Virus record (IMG/VR): IMGVR_UViG_3300042261_002226
Span: 1-26,066 of that record
DNA: 26,066 nt
Strand: one strand, 5' to 3'
DNA from: a virus
The translations under genes were made by a program, and so were the position numbers. Positions 18,595 to 26,045 of this stretch are shown here, piece by piece (positions within the stretch are counted from its first letter, which is position 1; each line of letters begins with the position of its first letter). A model generated the notes under the pieces. The model saw nothing but the letters and a program-made list of their open reading frames with translations, had not been told where the DNA came from and did no database searches.

Positions 18595-19104
18595 TTAAAT
18601 GAGAAAAATATAAGGTTTCCAAGAATCAATCGAATTATTAATAGAATAACTATGAAAATATGCCAAGAACGAAGGATAAAAATGTCTTGTATTCAATGTT
18701 ATTCCTGCTTCTTTTGGTGTTCGATCTCCTTTCTTTTTATTGCATTTTTCGCAAGAACAAACCATGTTATCCCATGTATTTCCACCTTTCATTTTTTTTG
18801 GAATAATATGATCTATTGTTGCTTCTCTATTAGATAGTTTTTTTCCACAATATTGACAAATAAAATTGTCTCTTTCCATAATTGCTTTCTTTGTTGGAGC
18901 AATATTTCTCTTATTCCATCTAACGTAAGATCTCAATCTGATAACTTCTGGATAATCAAGTTCAAAATGAACTGACCTAAGAGGTTTGTCTTCTTGCGAA
19001 TGTAAGATTTCAACCTTTTCTTTCAAAATAAGATTTACAGCTTTTTCAACTGGAATTATACTAAATGCCTCAAAAGAGGAATTAAGCAGCAACACATCTT
19101 TCAT
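18595..19104 (-). CDS. HNH endonuclease (169 aa)
   Basis: ATG 19104 is preferred to a TTG at 19128 because the latter lies upstream of the preceding gene's stop. The N-terminal half (MKDVLLLNSSFEAFSIIPVEKAVNLIL) matches the lead-in found in many bacterial and phage HNH proteins, and the C-terminal half is a complete HNH module: CQYCGKKLSNREATIDHIIP with the catalytic His in DH, KMKGGNTWDNMVCSCEKCNKKKGDRTP. Four Cys in two pairs bind structural zinc. It could be a homing endonuclease or a DNA-processing nuclease. It is in the same operon as DenV. Confidence 0.9.
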   Translation of the reverse strand: MKDVLLLNSSFEAFSIIPVEKAVNLILKEKVEILHSQEDKPLRSVHFELDYPEVIRLRSYVRWNKRNIAPTKKAIMERDNFICQYCGKKLSNREATIDHIIPKKMKGGNTWDNMVCSCEKCNKKKGDRTPKEAGITLNTRHFYPSFLAYFHSYSINNSIDSWKPYIFLI

Positions 19105-19115
19105 TTTTGTTCTAT

Positions 19116-19826
19116 TTAACAATGACAATCAACAACAGTAATATATGCATTTTCAGGAAGATTCGCAATAAAATTCTCAAAATAAGTTTCATCCCATTTG
19201 TATCCTTCTTCATTAGTTTCAGTAGATGAACCAAACCATCCCATCTCACCACGTCCTATCCACTCACCATCCTTAATAACAGCATATGTGGCAAAAGCAG
19301 ATGTCTGGTTTGCGTATTCTTCCTTTGTATGATAACGATCAACAAACCATTCCTTGTTATACAAAACAAATTCAATAAGTTTTTTATCAGATGCAGATTC
19401 TGCTGGTTTTTGTTCAACATAAAGTTCCCAAAACCTTAGACTTTCTGCGTAAACTTTAGGATCACATTTAAAAATATTCATATCAATATCTTTAATACAT
19501 GCTTTATCAACTCTTGAACCATCCTTACATGGAATCATATTTCCCCAACGACCTCCAACTACCCACCAATCCCATTTTCCGTCAGGATTAGTCCAATAAC
19601 CATATTTCCCATTCAACTCATTATAACCATAATAATCCAAGGCAAAATCATGAAAAGAGTTATCATATCGTTCCTTGTCGAGAGCAGAAAATTCCTCCCA
19701 ACTATCTCTAACCTCATAAGTACAATCTTCAAATTCTACTTCGAGTTCTTCCGAAAACGGAGCAAGACTCTCTTCAACGTCGTAATGACCATTCGTGTTA
19801 ATAACAAGTACAGAAAAATGTGACAT
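19116..19826 (-). CDS. 'KWDWWVVGGRWG' protein of unknown function (236 aa)
   Basis: This matches a family present in phages and bacteria that opens MSHFSVLVI, has an EESLAPFSEE segment, a mid-region GYWTNPDGKWDWWVVGGRWGN, and an end with acidic and aromatic residues (here AYITVVDCHC). The dense Trp/Gly block and invariant Asp suggest a ligand-binding or catalytic site but I know of no assigned activity. It is between DenV and the HNH endonuclease in one operon; the spacing on both sides is about 10 bases. Confidence 0.85.
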   Translation of the reverse strand: MSHFSVLVINTNGHYDVEESLAPFSEELEVEFEDCTYEVRDSWEEFSALDKERYDNSFHDFALDYYGYNELNGKYGYWTNPDGKWDWWVVGGRWGNMIPCKDGSRVDKACIKDIDMNIFKCDPKVYAESLRFWELYVEQKPAESASDKKLIEFVLYNKEWFVDRYHTKEEYANQTSAFATYAVIKDGEWIGRGEMGWFGSSTETNEEGYKWDETYFENFIANLPENAYITVVDCHC

Positions 19827-19836
19827 AATTCAATAA

Positions 19837-20241
19837 TTAAAGTTTGTGATATTTGTAAAATGATGGTTTCAAATCGATTTTTTCTTTTATTCTACTCAGA
19901 CTCAATTTAACATCTTTTTTTGAAGGTTCAAAATTATTTTTGAAAAATTTTGGAAATTCTTCGAGATCGATTGTAATTGAATCAAGATTAATTCCTCTAC
20001 GTTTGCCTTCAAGTTTCAGAGCATCATGCCGATCTTTAATAAATTGAAGTTTATCGTAGAAAAATCTCACATGATTTTTGCCCAAAGTGTAATTTTCGGG
20101 AAGATCTTTAAGAATAGCAAAAGTTCCTTTACTTTCCAAAAGTTTTTTTACCAAATTTGGAATGCGAGGAATTTCTCTCCATTCTGCAATAAGATGCTGA
20201 TCATAGAGACAAATTGGCGAAATTAAATTTACACGAGTCAT
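19837..20241 (-). CDS. denV: Pyrimidine dimer DNA glycosylase / endonuclease V
   Basis: The 134-residue protein aligns with T4 endonuclease V over its full length (T4: 138 residues). Residues MTRVNLI start it, so Thr2 becomes the catalytic N-terminal amine after Met removal; DQHLIAEWREIPR contains His16 and the catalytic Glu23; GKNHVRFFYDKLQFIKDRH and the end KPSFYKYHKL match the DNA-binding segments. It cuts the glycosyl bond at cyclobutane pyrimidine dimers and then nicks the abasic site. The ATG overlaps the stop of the methyltransferase (ATGA). The context suggests a DNA-repair and modification operon. Confidence 0.95.
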   Translation of the reverse strand: MTRVNLISPICLYDQHLIAEWREIPRIPNLVKKLLESKGTFAILKDLPENYTLGKNHVRFFYDKLQFIKDRHDALKLEGKRRGINLDSITIDLEEFPKFFKNNFEPSKKDVKLSLSRIKEKIDLKPSFYKYHKL

Positions 20242-20888
20242 ATGTTTGATGAGTAATCTATTTTACAAGGAGTTTTTCTGAAAACTAAGAAATAACTATG
20301 ATATTTCATAGCGTTTCTTTGAGTTTTCCATCTTCCGCCAAAAGAAGTCATTTTTGATTTTGCAGTCAAAACAAATTCATCAATCGGATAAAATCCAAAA
20401 TTGATTGCTTCTTTCATTACATAATAATGAGAAAAATATTGTTTGGCAGAACTAATTGTATTTTGTAATTTGAATATAAGAATTCCATTTGGTTTTAACA
20501 AACGATTGAATTCAATTATTGATTTTGAATAATGATCTTTCAATTCATCCCAAGAATAATAACAACCAAATCGTTTTGTTATTTTACATGATTCATCTTC
20601 AGAATCCTTCCAAGTTTTACCTGAAATTACAAAAGGAGGATCGAACATTATAGATTTAATAGAATCACTTTCTAAAGGAATATTATCTGAACTTGCCTGA
20701 ATTGTATCTTCCGTTTGAGGAATTAAATCAAATTTATATTTTGGTTCTTCAATCAATCCTTTACTATTTTTATAAAATACTCCTTTGCTATAAGTTGGGT
20801 CTAATTCAATTGATTCCGAATTATTATGCAATTTTAAAATATCATAAATAATCTGATGTTGATTGTCATTTATAGATTTAATTATCAT
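20238..20888 (-). CDS. DNA methyltransferase (DPPF type)
   Basis: ATG 20888 (MIIKSINDNQHQ) follows the upstream TGA by four bases; ATG 20912 is an alternative. The catalytic motif IV is DPPF, in SIMFDPPFV near residue 88, the DPPY/F-type motif of N6-adenine and N4-cytosine methyltransferases. ESIELDPTYSKGVFYKN near residue 25 takes the place of the motif before the SAM-binding region, and NGILIFKLQN is the strand following. A GGRW near the C-terminus and TAKSKMTS are typical of related phage enzymes. A classical FxGxG is not obvious. It probably protects phage DNA from restriction. It overlaps DenV by four bases. Confidence 0.85.
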   Translation of the reverse strand: MIIKSINDNQHQIIYDILKLHNNSESIELDPTYSKGVFYKNSKGLIEEPKYKFDLIPQTEDTIQASSDNIPLESDSIKSIMFDPPFVISGKTWKDSEDESCKITKRFGCYYSWDELKDHYSKSIIEFNRLLKPNGILIFKLQNTISSAKQYFSHYYVMKEAINFGFYPIDEFVLTAKSKMTSFGGRWKTQRNAMKYHSYFLVFRKTPCKIDYSSNI

Positions 20889-20892
20889 TTTT

Positions 20893-21693
20893 TCACGAAT
20901 TGAAAATTTCATCAATAACTCCAAACAGATAATTTCTATCCAAAGTTACGTAATCTGATTTTTGAAGTTTATCAATAACAGAATTAAAATAGGAAACATC
21001 AACTCCAACAAGCTGATCTTTCAAAACATCAACATCGGAAAGATCAAGTTTAGAAATATCCCAAGTAATTTTAAACATTTCTCCTGCGGTAATTGTCCAA
21101 CCACGAGCAACAAATTTTTTCAAACGAAAAATAGATGAAACAGGATAAAGACTTCCAACATATTTCAATTCTTTTGTGATAATTGATTCCAATGAATCTT
21201 GATTCAAAACAAGTTTGTTCTTGTACCAATAATTCTTTGTGTGAACAAAATCAAAATTTTTGTGGATTTCTTCTGGATTTCCTACAAACCTCGTAATAAT
21301 CTGAATATCATTAGAAAGAGTAATAGCATTAGACGTTGCACTCAAGACAAAAACATCAGAAGATTTCTTTTCAGAAGCCTTGAATAAATCTACAAAAAGC
21401 TTCAAACCATTTTTACTTTCTTTGATTTCGGAATCATGAAAAGAATAAAATTTTGCTACCTTTTCACAAATTTCCATTGAATCAAAATAAACATCAAAAT
21501 CGTTTACTTCCTCACCAAGCAACATAGAAGTAATACAACCTCCAGTTACAATAATATGATTCCCAATTTCTTTATGAAAATTTTCTCCGAATTCATTTTT
21601 CTTTTTCAAATTTTTGGAGATTTCCTTTTTAATTGATTCAAGCCAAGAATCAATCTTCTTTTCAATAACGTTGTTAATAGTTTTGGTTTTCAT
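20893..21693 (-). CDS. Nucleotidyltransferase-fold protein (266 aa)
   Basis: ATG 21693 gives MKTKTINNVIEKK; the frame extends to a TTG at 21726, which is less likely. The key motif is IIVTGGCITSMLLGEEVNDFDVYF near residue 47, i.e. G-G, nine or ten residues, D-x-D: the metal-binding signature of the polymerase-beta/tRNA-nucleotidyltransferase superfamily. The rest is helical, with VSSIFRLKKFVARGW near residue 190 resembling the post-motif region of phage relatives. Substrate and role are unknown; tRNA repair or tailing fits the presence of phage tRNAs and PseT, but this is inference. It is divergent from gp4. Confidence 0.8.
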   Translation of the reverse strand: MKTKTINNVIEKKIDSWLESIKKEISKNLKKKNEFGENFHKEIGNHIIVTGGCITSMLLGEEVNDFDVYFDSMEICEKVAKFYSFHDSEIKESKNGLKLFVDLFKASEKKSSDVFVLSATSNAITLSNDIQIITRFVGNPEEIHKNFDFVHTKNYWYKNKLVLNQDSLESIITKELKYVGSLYPVSSIFRLKKFVARGWTITAGEMFKITWDISKLDLSDVDVLKDQLVGVDVSYFNSVIDKLQKSDYVTLDRNYLFGVIDEIFNS

Positions 21694-21728
21694 TTTTTTC
21701 AATTTTGTTTTGTGTTTTTTTATCAACC

Positions 21729-21736
21729 AATAAATA
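21729..21736 (+). promoter_or_regulatory. Possible late promoter core before gp4 (AATAAATA)
   Basis: AATAAATATAATA starts 25 bases before the gp4 ATG and shares CCAATAAATATAA with the sequence before the HNH gene at 544. One base differs from T4 TATAAATA. Chance matches are frequent in this composition. Confidence 0.3.
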
Positions 21737-21753
21737 TAATAAAAAATAGAGAA

Positions 21754-22242
21754 ATGTCAAAATATATTCAGGGAATTTTTACTCCCAAAAATAAAGAAAA
21801 GTGTTTGAATAAGGATAAAGTTGTTTATAGAAGTGGATGGGAAGTTCAGGTAATGCTTTATCTCGATAAATCACCTGATATTATCAATTGGGCATCAGAA
21901 GGGATTGTAATTCCTTATATAGGAATTGATGGTAAACTTCATCGTTATTTTGTGGATTTCTATGTGAAAATAATTAATCCAAATAACAATAAAGCAGAAA
22001 TATTTTTAATCGAAGTCAAACCAAAAAGACAAACATATTTAAAAACAGCTTCTAAGACAACAAAAAATACAAAAAAACGTTTGAACGAAGAAATAACTTT
22101 TGCCACTAATACTGCGAAATGGAATGCGGCAGAAAAATATTGTAAAGAAAAAGGTTGGAAATTTAAAATTGTTACAGAACAAGAATTGGGCGTTGTGAGT
22201 AAAACTCCTAAACCAATTAATTTTCAGAAGATTCTTTTTTGA
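21754..22242 (+). CDS. 4: gp4-like head completion nuclease
   Basis: ATG 21754 gives a 162-residue protein (T4 gp4: 150). It aligns with T4 gp4 throughout: YRSGWEVQVMLYLDKSPDIINWASEGIVIPY near residue 27, KLHRYFVDFYVKI, IFLIEVKPKRQT with the PD-(D/E)xK-type E-x-K, KRLNEEITFATNTAKWNAAEKYC, and FKIVTEQELG near the end. T4 gp4, with gp50/gp65, completes filled heads before tail joining, probably trimming DNA ends. It is the only plus-strand gene in this half and its last 26 bases overlap the end of a convergent small gene. An upstream long reading frame to 21712 lacks a reason to be used. Confidence 0.95.
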   Translation: MSKYIQGIFTPKNKEKCLNKDKVVYRSGWEVQVMLYLDKSPDIINWASEGIVIPYIGIDGKLHRYFVDFYVKIINPNNNKAEIFLIEVKPKRQTYLKTASKTTKNTKKRLNEEITFATNTAKWNAAEKYCKEKGWKFKIVTEQELGVVSKTPKPINFQKILF

Positions 22243-22441
22243 TGAGATAAATCATTTCTAATAATCTTCCAAAGTCTTCCGCAGATTCATCCAAAATATC
22301 TTTGAATTCAGATTTATCCAATTCTTCTATATATTCAATTAGATGTTCTTCAAATAATTCTAATTCTTTTATTGTTCTACAACTCAAAACTTCCATTTTT
22401 AGTTGAATAAATTTTTCCTGAAAAAATTCAATTGGTTTCAT
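22217..22441 (-). CDS. Small acidic helical protein (74 aa), convergent with gp4
   Basis: It begins MKPIEFFQEKFIQLKMEVLSCRTIKELELFEEHLIEYIEELDKSEFKDILDESAEDFGRLLEMIYLIKK. The protein is entirely helical, acidic and probably coiled-coil. It overlaps the end of gp4 on the other strand by 26 bases, so the two mRNAs would be antisense at their ends. It overlaps the YopX gene by 14 bases. No family recognised. Confidence 0.7.
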   Translation of the reverse strand: MKPIEFFQEKFIQLKMEVLSCRTIKELELFEEHLIEYIEELDKSEFKDILDESAEDFGRLLEMIYLIKKESSEN

Positions 22442-22814
22442 AAATATTTCCTATAACTTCAATTTCTCCTAAAAAATCCGTTTTTACAAATCCTTTGCGT
22501 GCCCAAATGCCATAAGATAATGGAGCAAGTGTAATATCATCATTCCACATTATTTCCCCTTCAACAATTTCTCCGCCAATTTCTCTGTTATCAAAAGTAA
22601 CAATATCTCCTTCATAGATATTAACACCATTTTTATCTTTTAATCCAATAAATTGCATTGGAGTTGAATCATAACAAAATTCTATTTCAATATTTGGCGT
22701 ATTAAATTTTGTTTCGGATGATTCGTAAATAGTTCCATCATTATATATCCAATTATCATCATAAGACATAATTCTCTTATGCTGATCCCAAATTCTAAAC
22801 TTTATTTGTCGCAT
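22428..22814 (-). CDS. YopX family protein
   Basis: The 128-residue protein matches the YopX family found in phages and prophages of many hosts: an N-terminal IKFRIWDQHKRIMSYDDNW, the hallmark PMQFIGLKDKNGVNIYEGDIV near residue 52, then strands with EGEIMWND and a C-terminal VIGNIYETN. The fold is beta-rich; the function is not established. It overlaps the genes on both sides by 13-14 bases, so it is within a coupled operon. Confidence 0.92.
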   Translation of the reverse strand: MRQIKFRIWDQHKRIMSYDDNWIYNDGTIYESSETKFNTPNIEIEFCYDSTPMQFIGLKDKNGVNIYEGDIVTFDNREIGGEIVEGEIMWNDDITLAPLSYGIWARKGFVKTDFLGEIEVIGNIYETN

Positions 22815-23065
22815 TGCATTATTTCGCTTTTAATTCTTTCATAATCAGGATGATTTATGAAACGCATAAGATCAAGTTTCTGAATTAATTTGGAAAATTC
22901 TGTAGTTGTTCCCCAACCAGAAGAACACATTGAAGCATTTTCACCAATTAAATCGAGATATGCTTTCTTTACTGCTTGCCTCATAGGGAAATCTCCACCA
23001 TCAGGAACAAGATTACGATAAATCGGTCCAATAGTGCAAGTAAAATACACAAGTTCATTCTTCAT
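22802..23065 (-). CDS. Small protein of unknown function (87 aa)
   Basis: It begins MKNELVYFTCTIGPIYRNLVPDGGDFPMRQAVKKAYLDLIGENASMCSSGWGTTTEF. The GGDFPMRQAVKKAY block and SSGWG have the look of a conserved phage family that I have met only as uncharacterised. The ATG overlaps the stop of the metallophosphoesterase (ATGA). The conserved Asp-Arg and Gly-Trp-Gly could be functional, but nothing more can be said. Confidence 0.72.
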   Translation of the reverse strand: MKNELVYFTCTIGPIYRNLVPDGGDFPMRQAVKKAYLDLIGENASMCSSGWGTTTEFSKLIQKLDLMRFINHPDYERIKSEIMQCDK

Positions 23066-23614
23066 TTTATAAAATTTTTCACATTAACTGGATGCCAATT
23101 GTTGGTGTCAACTCCAACATGATACGCAATATTTTCTAAAGATGCAAGTTCCTTATGAACATGACCATAAAAATGCATTATATTTCTGTATCCTCCATTC
23201 CATTCTTGAGGATAAAATGGATAATGACAAGCAACAAATCTCTTATTCAAATATTCAAATTCAAAAATCTGATTTTCTTTAATTTCATATTTGAAATAAT
23301 TTTTTAAAGCAATGGTTTTATTTGGATATGCTTTATCATGATTGCCTTTCACAAAAATATGAAAACCATTTAACTGATAAACAATATCATCAAAATTTAA
23401 TCCTTTCCAAATAAAATCTCCAAGATGAATTGTAATATCCTCTTCTGTGACAATAGAATTATGATTATTAATTAGTGCAATATTCATTTCCTCAACATTT
23501 CTGTAAGGTCTATTACACATCCCAATTATATTGAAATGACCAAAGTAGCTAATGCTGGTCGGAAGTTATAAACAGCTTCCGACCAGCTTCCTCCATTCGT
23601 TCAAATTTATGCAT
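23062..23614 (-). pseudogene. Metallophosphoesterase gene split by UAG and a +1 frame change
   Basis: From ATG 23614 the frame reads 21 residues ending KLFITSDQH and then TAG (23551-23549). The expected continuation, YFGHFNIIGMCNRPY, is in the frame one base further on and runs to TGA 23062 with GDF, GNHDK, CHYPFYP and YGHVHK, all motifs of calcineurin-like phosphoesterases. The first motif (SDxH) is therefore in one frame and the rest in another; removal of the seven bases TAGCTAC would restore SDQHFGH. As read, the downstream part can only start at ATG 23520 without the SDxH metal ligands. A 12-bp hairpin (23554-23587) abuts the break. It may be a decayed gene, a recoding site or a sequence error. 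The small membrane protein stops four bases before ATG 23614. Confidence 0.8.
23554..23587. repeat. 12-bp GC-rich hairpin at the phosphoesterase break
   Basis: GCTGGTCGGAAG (23554-23565) is the exact reverse complement of CTTCCGACCAGC (23576-23587); the loop is 10 bases. It is the most GC-rich inverted repeat in the window, and lacks a T-tract. On the minus strand its second arm encodes T-S-D-Q of the phosphoesterase active site and ends one base into the His codon before the TAG. Confidence 0.88.
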
Positions 23615-23618
23615 GATT

Positions 23619-23741
23619 TTATGCGATAATTAAAAATCCAACAAACACTAACCAACCCCAACCTTCTACTCCATTTACTGCCATCCAAGCAGCACCACCG
23701 AAGGCGCAAGCACTTGCTATTCCTCTTCCAATATCAATCAT
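23619..23741 (-). CDS. Short gene, 40-aa membrane protein
   Basis: ATG at 23741, TAA at 23619-23621. The product opens MIDIGRGIASACAFGGAAWMA and ends with the stretch from VNGVEGWGWLV to FVGFLIIA: one or two hydrophobic segments with small residues, ending flush with the membrane. Gly/Ala-rich short proteins like this are frequent in T4-like phages; none has a role I can cite. It overlaps the end of the 82-aa gene by eight bases and is followed four bases later by the phosphoesterase start. Confidence 0.7.
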   Translation of the reverse strand: MIDIGRGIASACAFGGAAWMAVNGVEGWGWLVFVGFLIIA

Positions 23742-23982
23742 ATTCTACTCCAAAATGTTCTTTAATTTTGTCAGCCAAGGCTTTTGCAGTCAAAGCGGTC
23801 ATTTCCTTTTTTGTGCTTTCTCTCCATTCATCAATATCAAAAAATATACAAGAATTTTCACAAATTTCCAAACATTCATCAATAATAGCTAAAGCAAATT
23901 CTTCTGCCATGTCGCCATCAAAATCATATGACCATGATTTTCCTGTTACATTTTTATAAATTTGTTTGATATTTTCGTTCAT
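23734..23982 (-). CDS. Small acidic protein of unknown function (82 aa)
   Basis: It begins MNENIKQIYKNVTGKSWSYDFDGDMAEEFALAIIDECLEICENSCIFFDIDEWRESTKKE and ends in a helix with LADKIKEHFGVEYD. It is helical and acidic; Cys37, Cys41 and Cys45 are spaced by four, which could be chance or a metal site. The layout (FAxAIIDECxxIC) occurs in other phages as an unnamed small family. The start overlaps the stop of PseT by one base (ATGs and TAA share the A), so they are coupled. Confidence 0.72.
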   Translation of the reverse strand: MNENIKQIYKNVTGKSWSYDFDGDMAEEFALAIIDECLEICENSCIFFDIDEWRESTKKEMTALTAKALADKIKEHFGVEYD

Positions 23983-24923
23983 TAGAAATCTCCATTTTCA
24001 ACCTGCAAAACTTTGAAACCAAGTTTCCTTCCCATATCAACAACCCTATTGCGATCATCGAACATAGCAATAATGTTATATTCCTTCTGAATCTCTTTCC
24101 AAAGTTCAGCCTTGATAATGTTATCTTTGCGATTATCACCTGCTTTTCTCATAAAAAGACCTTGACAATCAATCATAGCAATATCAGAAAGCCATTTCTC
24201 TGTTTCTGTTCTGCATATTTCATCTCGCCCACTACAAAATACAACATCATATCCTTTCAGAGAAATTCCACGAAGAATCTGAATTATTTCTTTATCTACA
24301 TCATCTTTTAAAACATTGCTATAATCATAAGGATTACGCTTTCCGTTAGAGTGAGCAATAGTTCCGTCAATATCAAAAACAAAACAATCACGCTTTGATT
24401 TATTCCATTCTGCCTTCTTACAAGTTTCGTAGATATTAATGATCTCATCATTATATTTCAAAACTTCTTCCCTAAAATCAGAATCAAGAAGTTTCTTAAA
24501 TGATTTATATTGCTTATTAACAACATCTCCACCAACACTTTTAATGCGCTCAAAATCTCTCTGAATGCAAACATCCAAGTTGACATCAAACACACGTACT
24601 TCAAATGGGACACCAAACTGTTTATAAGCATAGATATACGACTTGTTAAGATGAGTATTATCAGCAATAACATCTAATCCTTTTTCCAAAGCATACCTGA
24701 CCTGAGAATTGAAAAAATTAGTGACAATCTTTTCACGTTCAGTAATATCATCCTTGTAATAATCTCCATAAGTTTCTTCATTGAAACCAAAAAGAGACAT
24801 ACGAATTGTATCACGAGAAATAATAACCGTATCAAGATGGTTTTTAACATATCCTTTTGCGAATGTTGATTTACCACTTCCAGAAATTCCAACTAAAATA
24901 ATAATCTTGTTCATTTTTTCCAT
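23982..24923 (-). CDS. pseT: Polynucleotide kinase 3'-phosphatase
   Basis: The 313-residue protein has the two domains of T4 Pnk (301 residues). The N-terminal 5'-kinase has the Walker A loop GISGSGKST at 12-20, and a DVIADNTHLNK segment at 84-94. The C-terminal phosphatase of the HAD type has DIDGT (Asp184, Asp186), SGR at 231-233 and FDDR at 288-291. It repairs RNA and DNA ends, notably tRNAs cut by host anticodon nucleases, for which T4 also needs an RNA ligase (not in this window). Start could be ATG 24923 or the third residue on, ATG 24914. It is upstream of the small gene at 23734 and behind the ATP-grasp gene by six bases. Confidence 0.95.
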   Translation of the reverse strand: MEKMNKIIILVGISGSGKSTFAKGYVKNHLDTVIISRDTIRMSLFGFNEETYGDYYKDDITEREKIVTNFFNSQVRYALEKGLDVIADNTHLNKSYIYAYKQFGVPFEVRVFDVNLDVCIQRDFERIKSVGGDVVNKQYKSFKKLLDSDFREEVLKYNDEIINIYETCKKAEWNKSKRDCFVFDIDGTIAHSNGKRNPYDYSNVLKDDVDKEIIQILRGISLKGYDVVFCSGRDEICRTETEKWLSDIAMIDCQGLFMRKAGDNRKDNIIKAELWKEIQKEYNIIAMFDDRNRVVDMGRKLGFKVLQVENGDF

Positions 24924-24929
24924 TTTTAT

Positions 24930-26045
24930 TTATTCGATAATATGCGGAACAAAGCTGCTCCTATTATCTGTAATAATATCACCTTCCCTGATACCAATTC
25001 CAGCAGAATGAGAATCAATTACCCAACTCCCAATAATTGGTGTTTTATCATCAAATTTAGGGATATCAATGTATTGTTGGTAAATATAACCTTCCTCTCC
25101 ATATTCACCATCTGTAGAAACCTCATGACCATCACGGACAATTGTTATGTTTGCTCCTTCTCTGCTTAACATAGGTTTCTTCACGTAATCTCCTTTAAGA
25201 ACAGAAGGTTCAAAAGATGCCTGAAGGATGTTAGGATGATTAGGATATAAACGACTTAGAATAACCATGAACGCCTTATTAGACATTATCATCTTCCAGA
25301 TAGGCTCAATCCAATAAACCTTATTATAAGTTTCCAAAAGGAATTTTCCAAATTCTTCATGAATTAACCATTCATACGGATAGAGTTTAAAAATTGATCT
25401 AATTGTGTTTCCATCAAGATCGACAAAATCCCTTTCAACCTCATTAAAGCCAATATCATTAATATAGATGAATCCACTTTTAACTCCTGCCTGTATTGCA
25501 GTATCCATCATATAATTGGTAGTTATAATATCCTATGGACTATTATCAAGACAACTAAAATATAATGTTCCTCGTATATAATCCCTCAACTCTTCCCATT
25601 TACTTATCAACCTCTCATGTATTGAATTGAATTGATCCTTTTCAGAGAAAACATCTTCTTTCCACATCCATTGAATCACAGATGCTTCCAGCAGACTTGT
25701 GGGTGTATCTGCATTATACTCAAGTAATTTTAGATTAATTCCATCATAAGCAAAATCAAATCGACCATATATACTTACAGCATCATTATTCCAACTATCA
25801 ACTATGGTTGGAATAGCGAACTCAGGTATTTTCAATTCATAAAAAAGGTTATTATCAATTATATGTTGTACTGTTTCAAGGCACATTTCCTGCAATTCAT
25901 AAGTAGTATCTTCCAGAACTTGAATTTCCCTCTCAGTGAATGAGTAATATACACTTTCATTCCAATAATTTTCGTGATATATTAATCCCTGACTTTCAAC
26001 AATCTTGGCATAATCCTTTCTCGGAGTAATAATATTCCTTTTCAT
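24930..26045 (-). pseudogene. Glutathionylspermidine-synthase-like ATP-grasp gene with an in-frame UAG
   Basis: Two halves lie in one frame, separated by a TAG (25535-25533): 170 residues from ATG 26045 and 200 after it. The first has GRFDFAYDGINLKLLEYNAD and PTSLLEASVIQWMW near residues 93-126; the second has YINDIGFNE, YVKKPMLSREGANI, YGEEGYIYQQY and GSWVIDSHSAGIGIRE. These are the ordered motifs of GSP_synth family ATP-grasp enzymes, close in length (371 codons in all) to YgiC-type proteins. The break lies between strands near CLDNSP and the DTAIQAG segment. Possible explanations are amber readthrough, a decayed gene or a sequence error. ATG 25478 or nearby could restart the second half. 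The ligase reaction of the family is ATP-driven amide formation. Confidence 0.85.

Noticed and set aside
23062-26045. Genome-wide reassignment of UAG (code 15 type)
   Set aside because: Most recognised genes in the window are whole without internal TAG, the phosphoesterase is not restored by readthrough, and no CTA-anticodon tRNA is present; a few UAG events fit local causes better.
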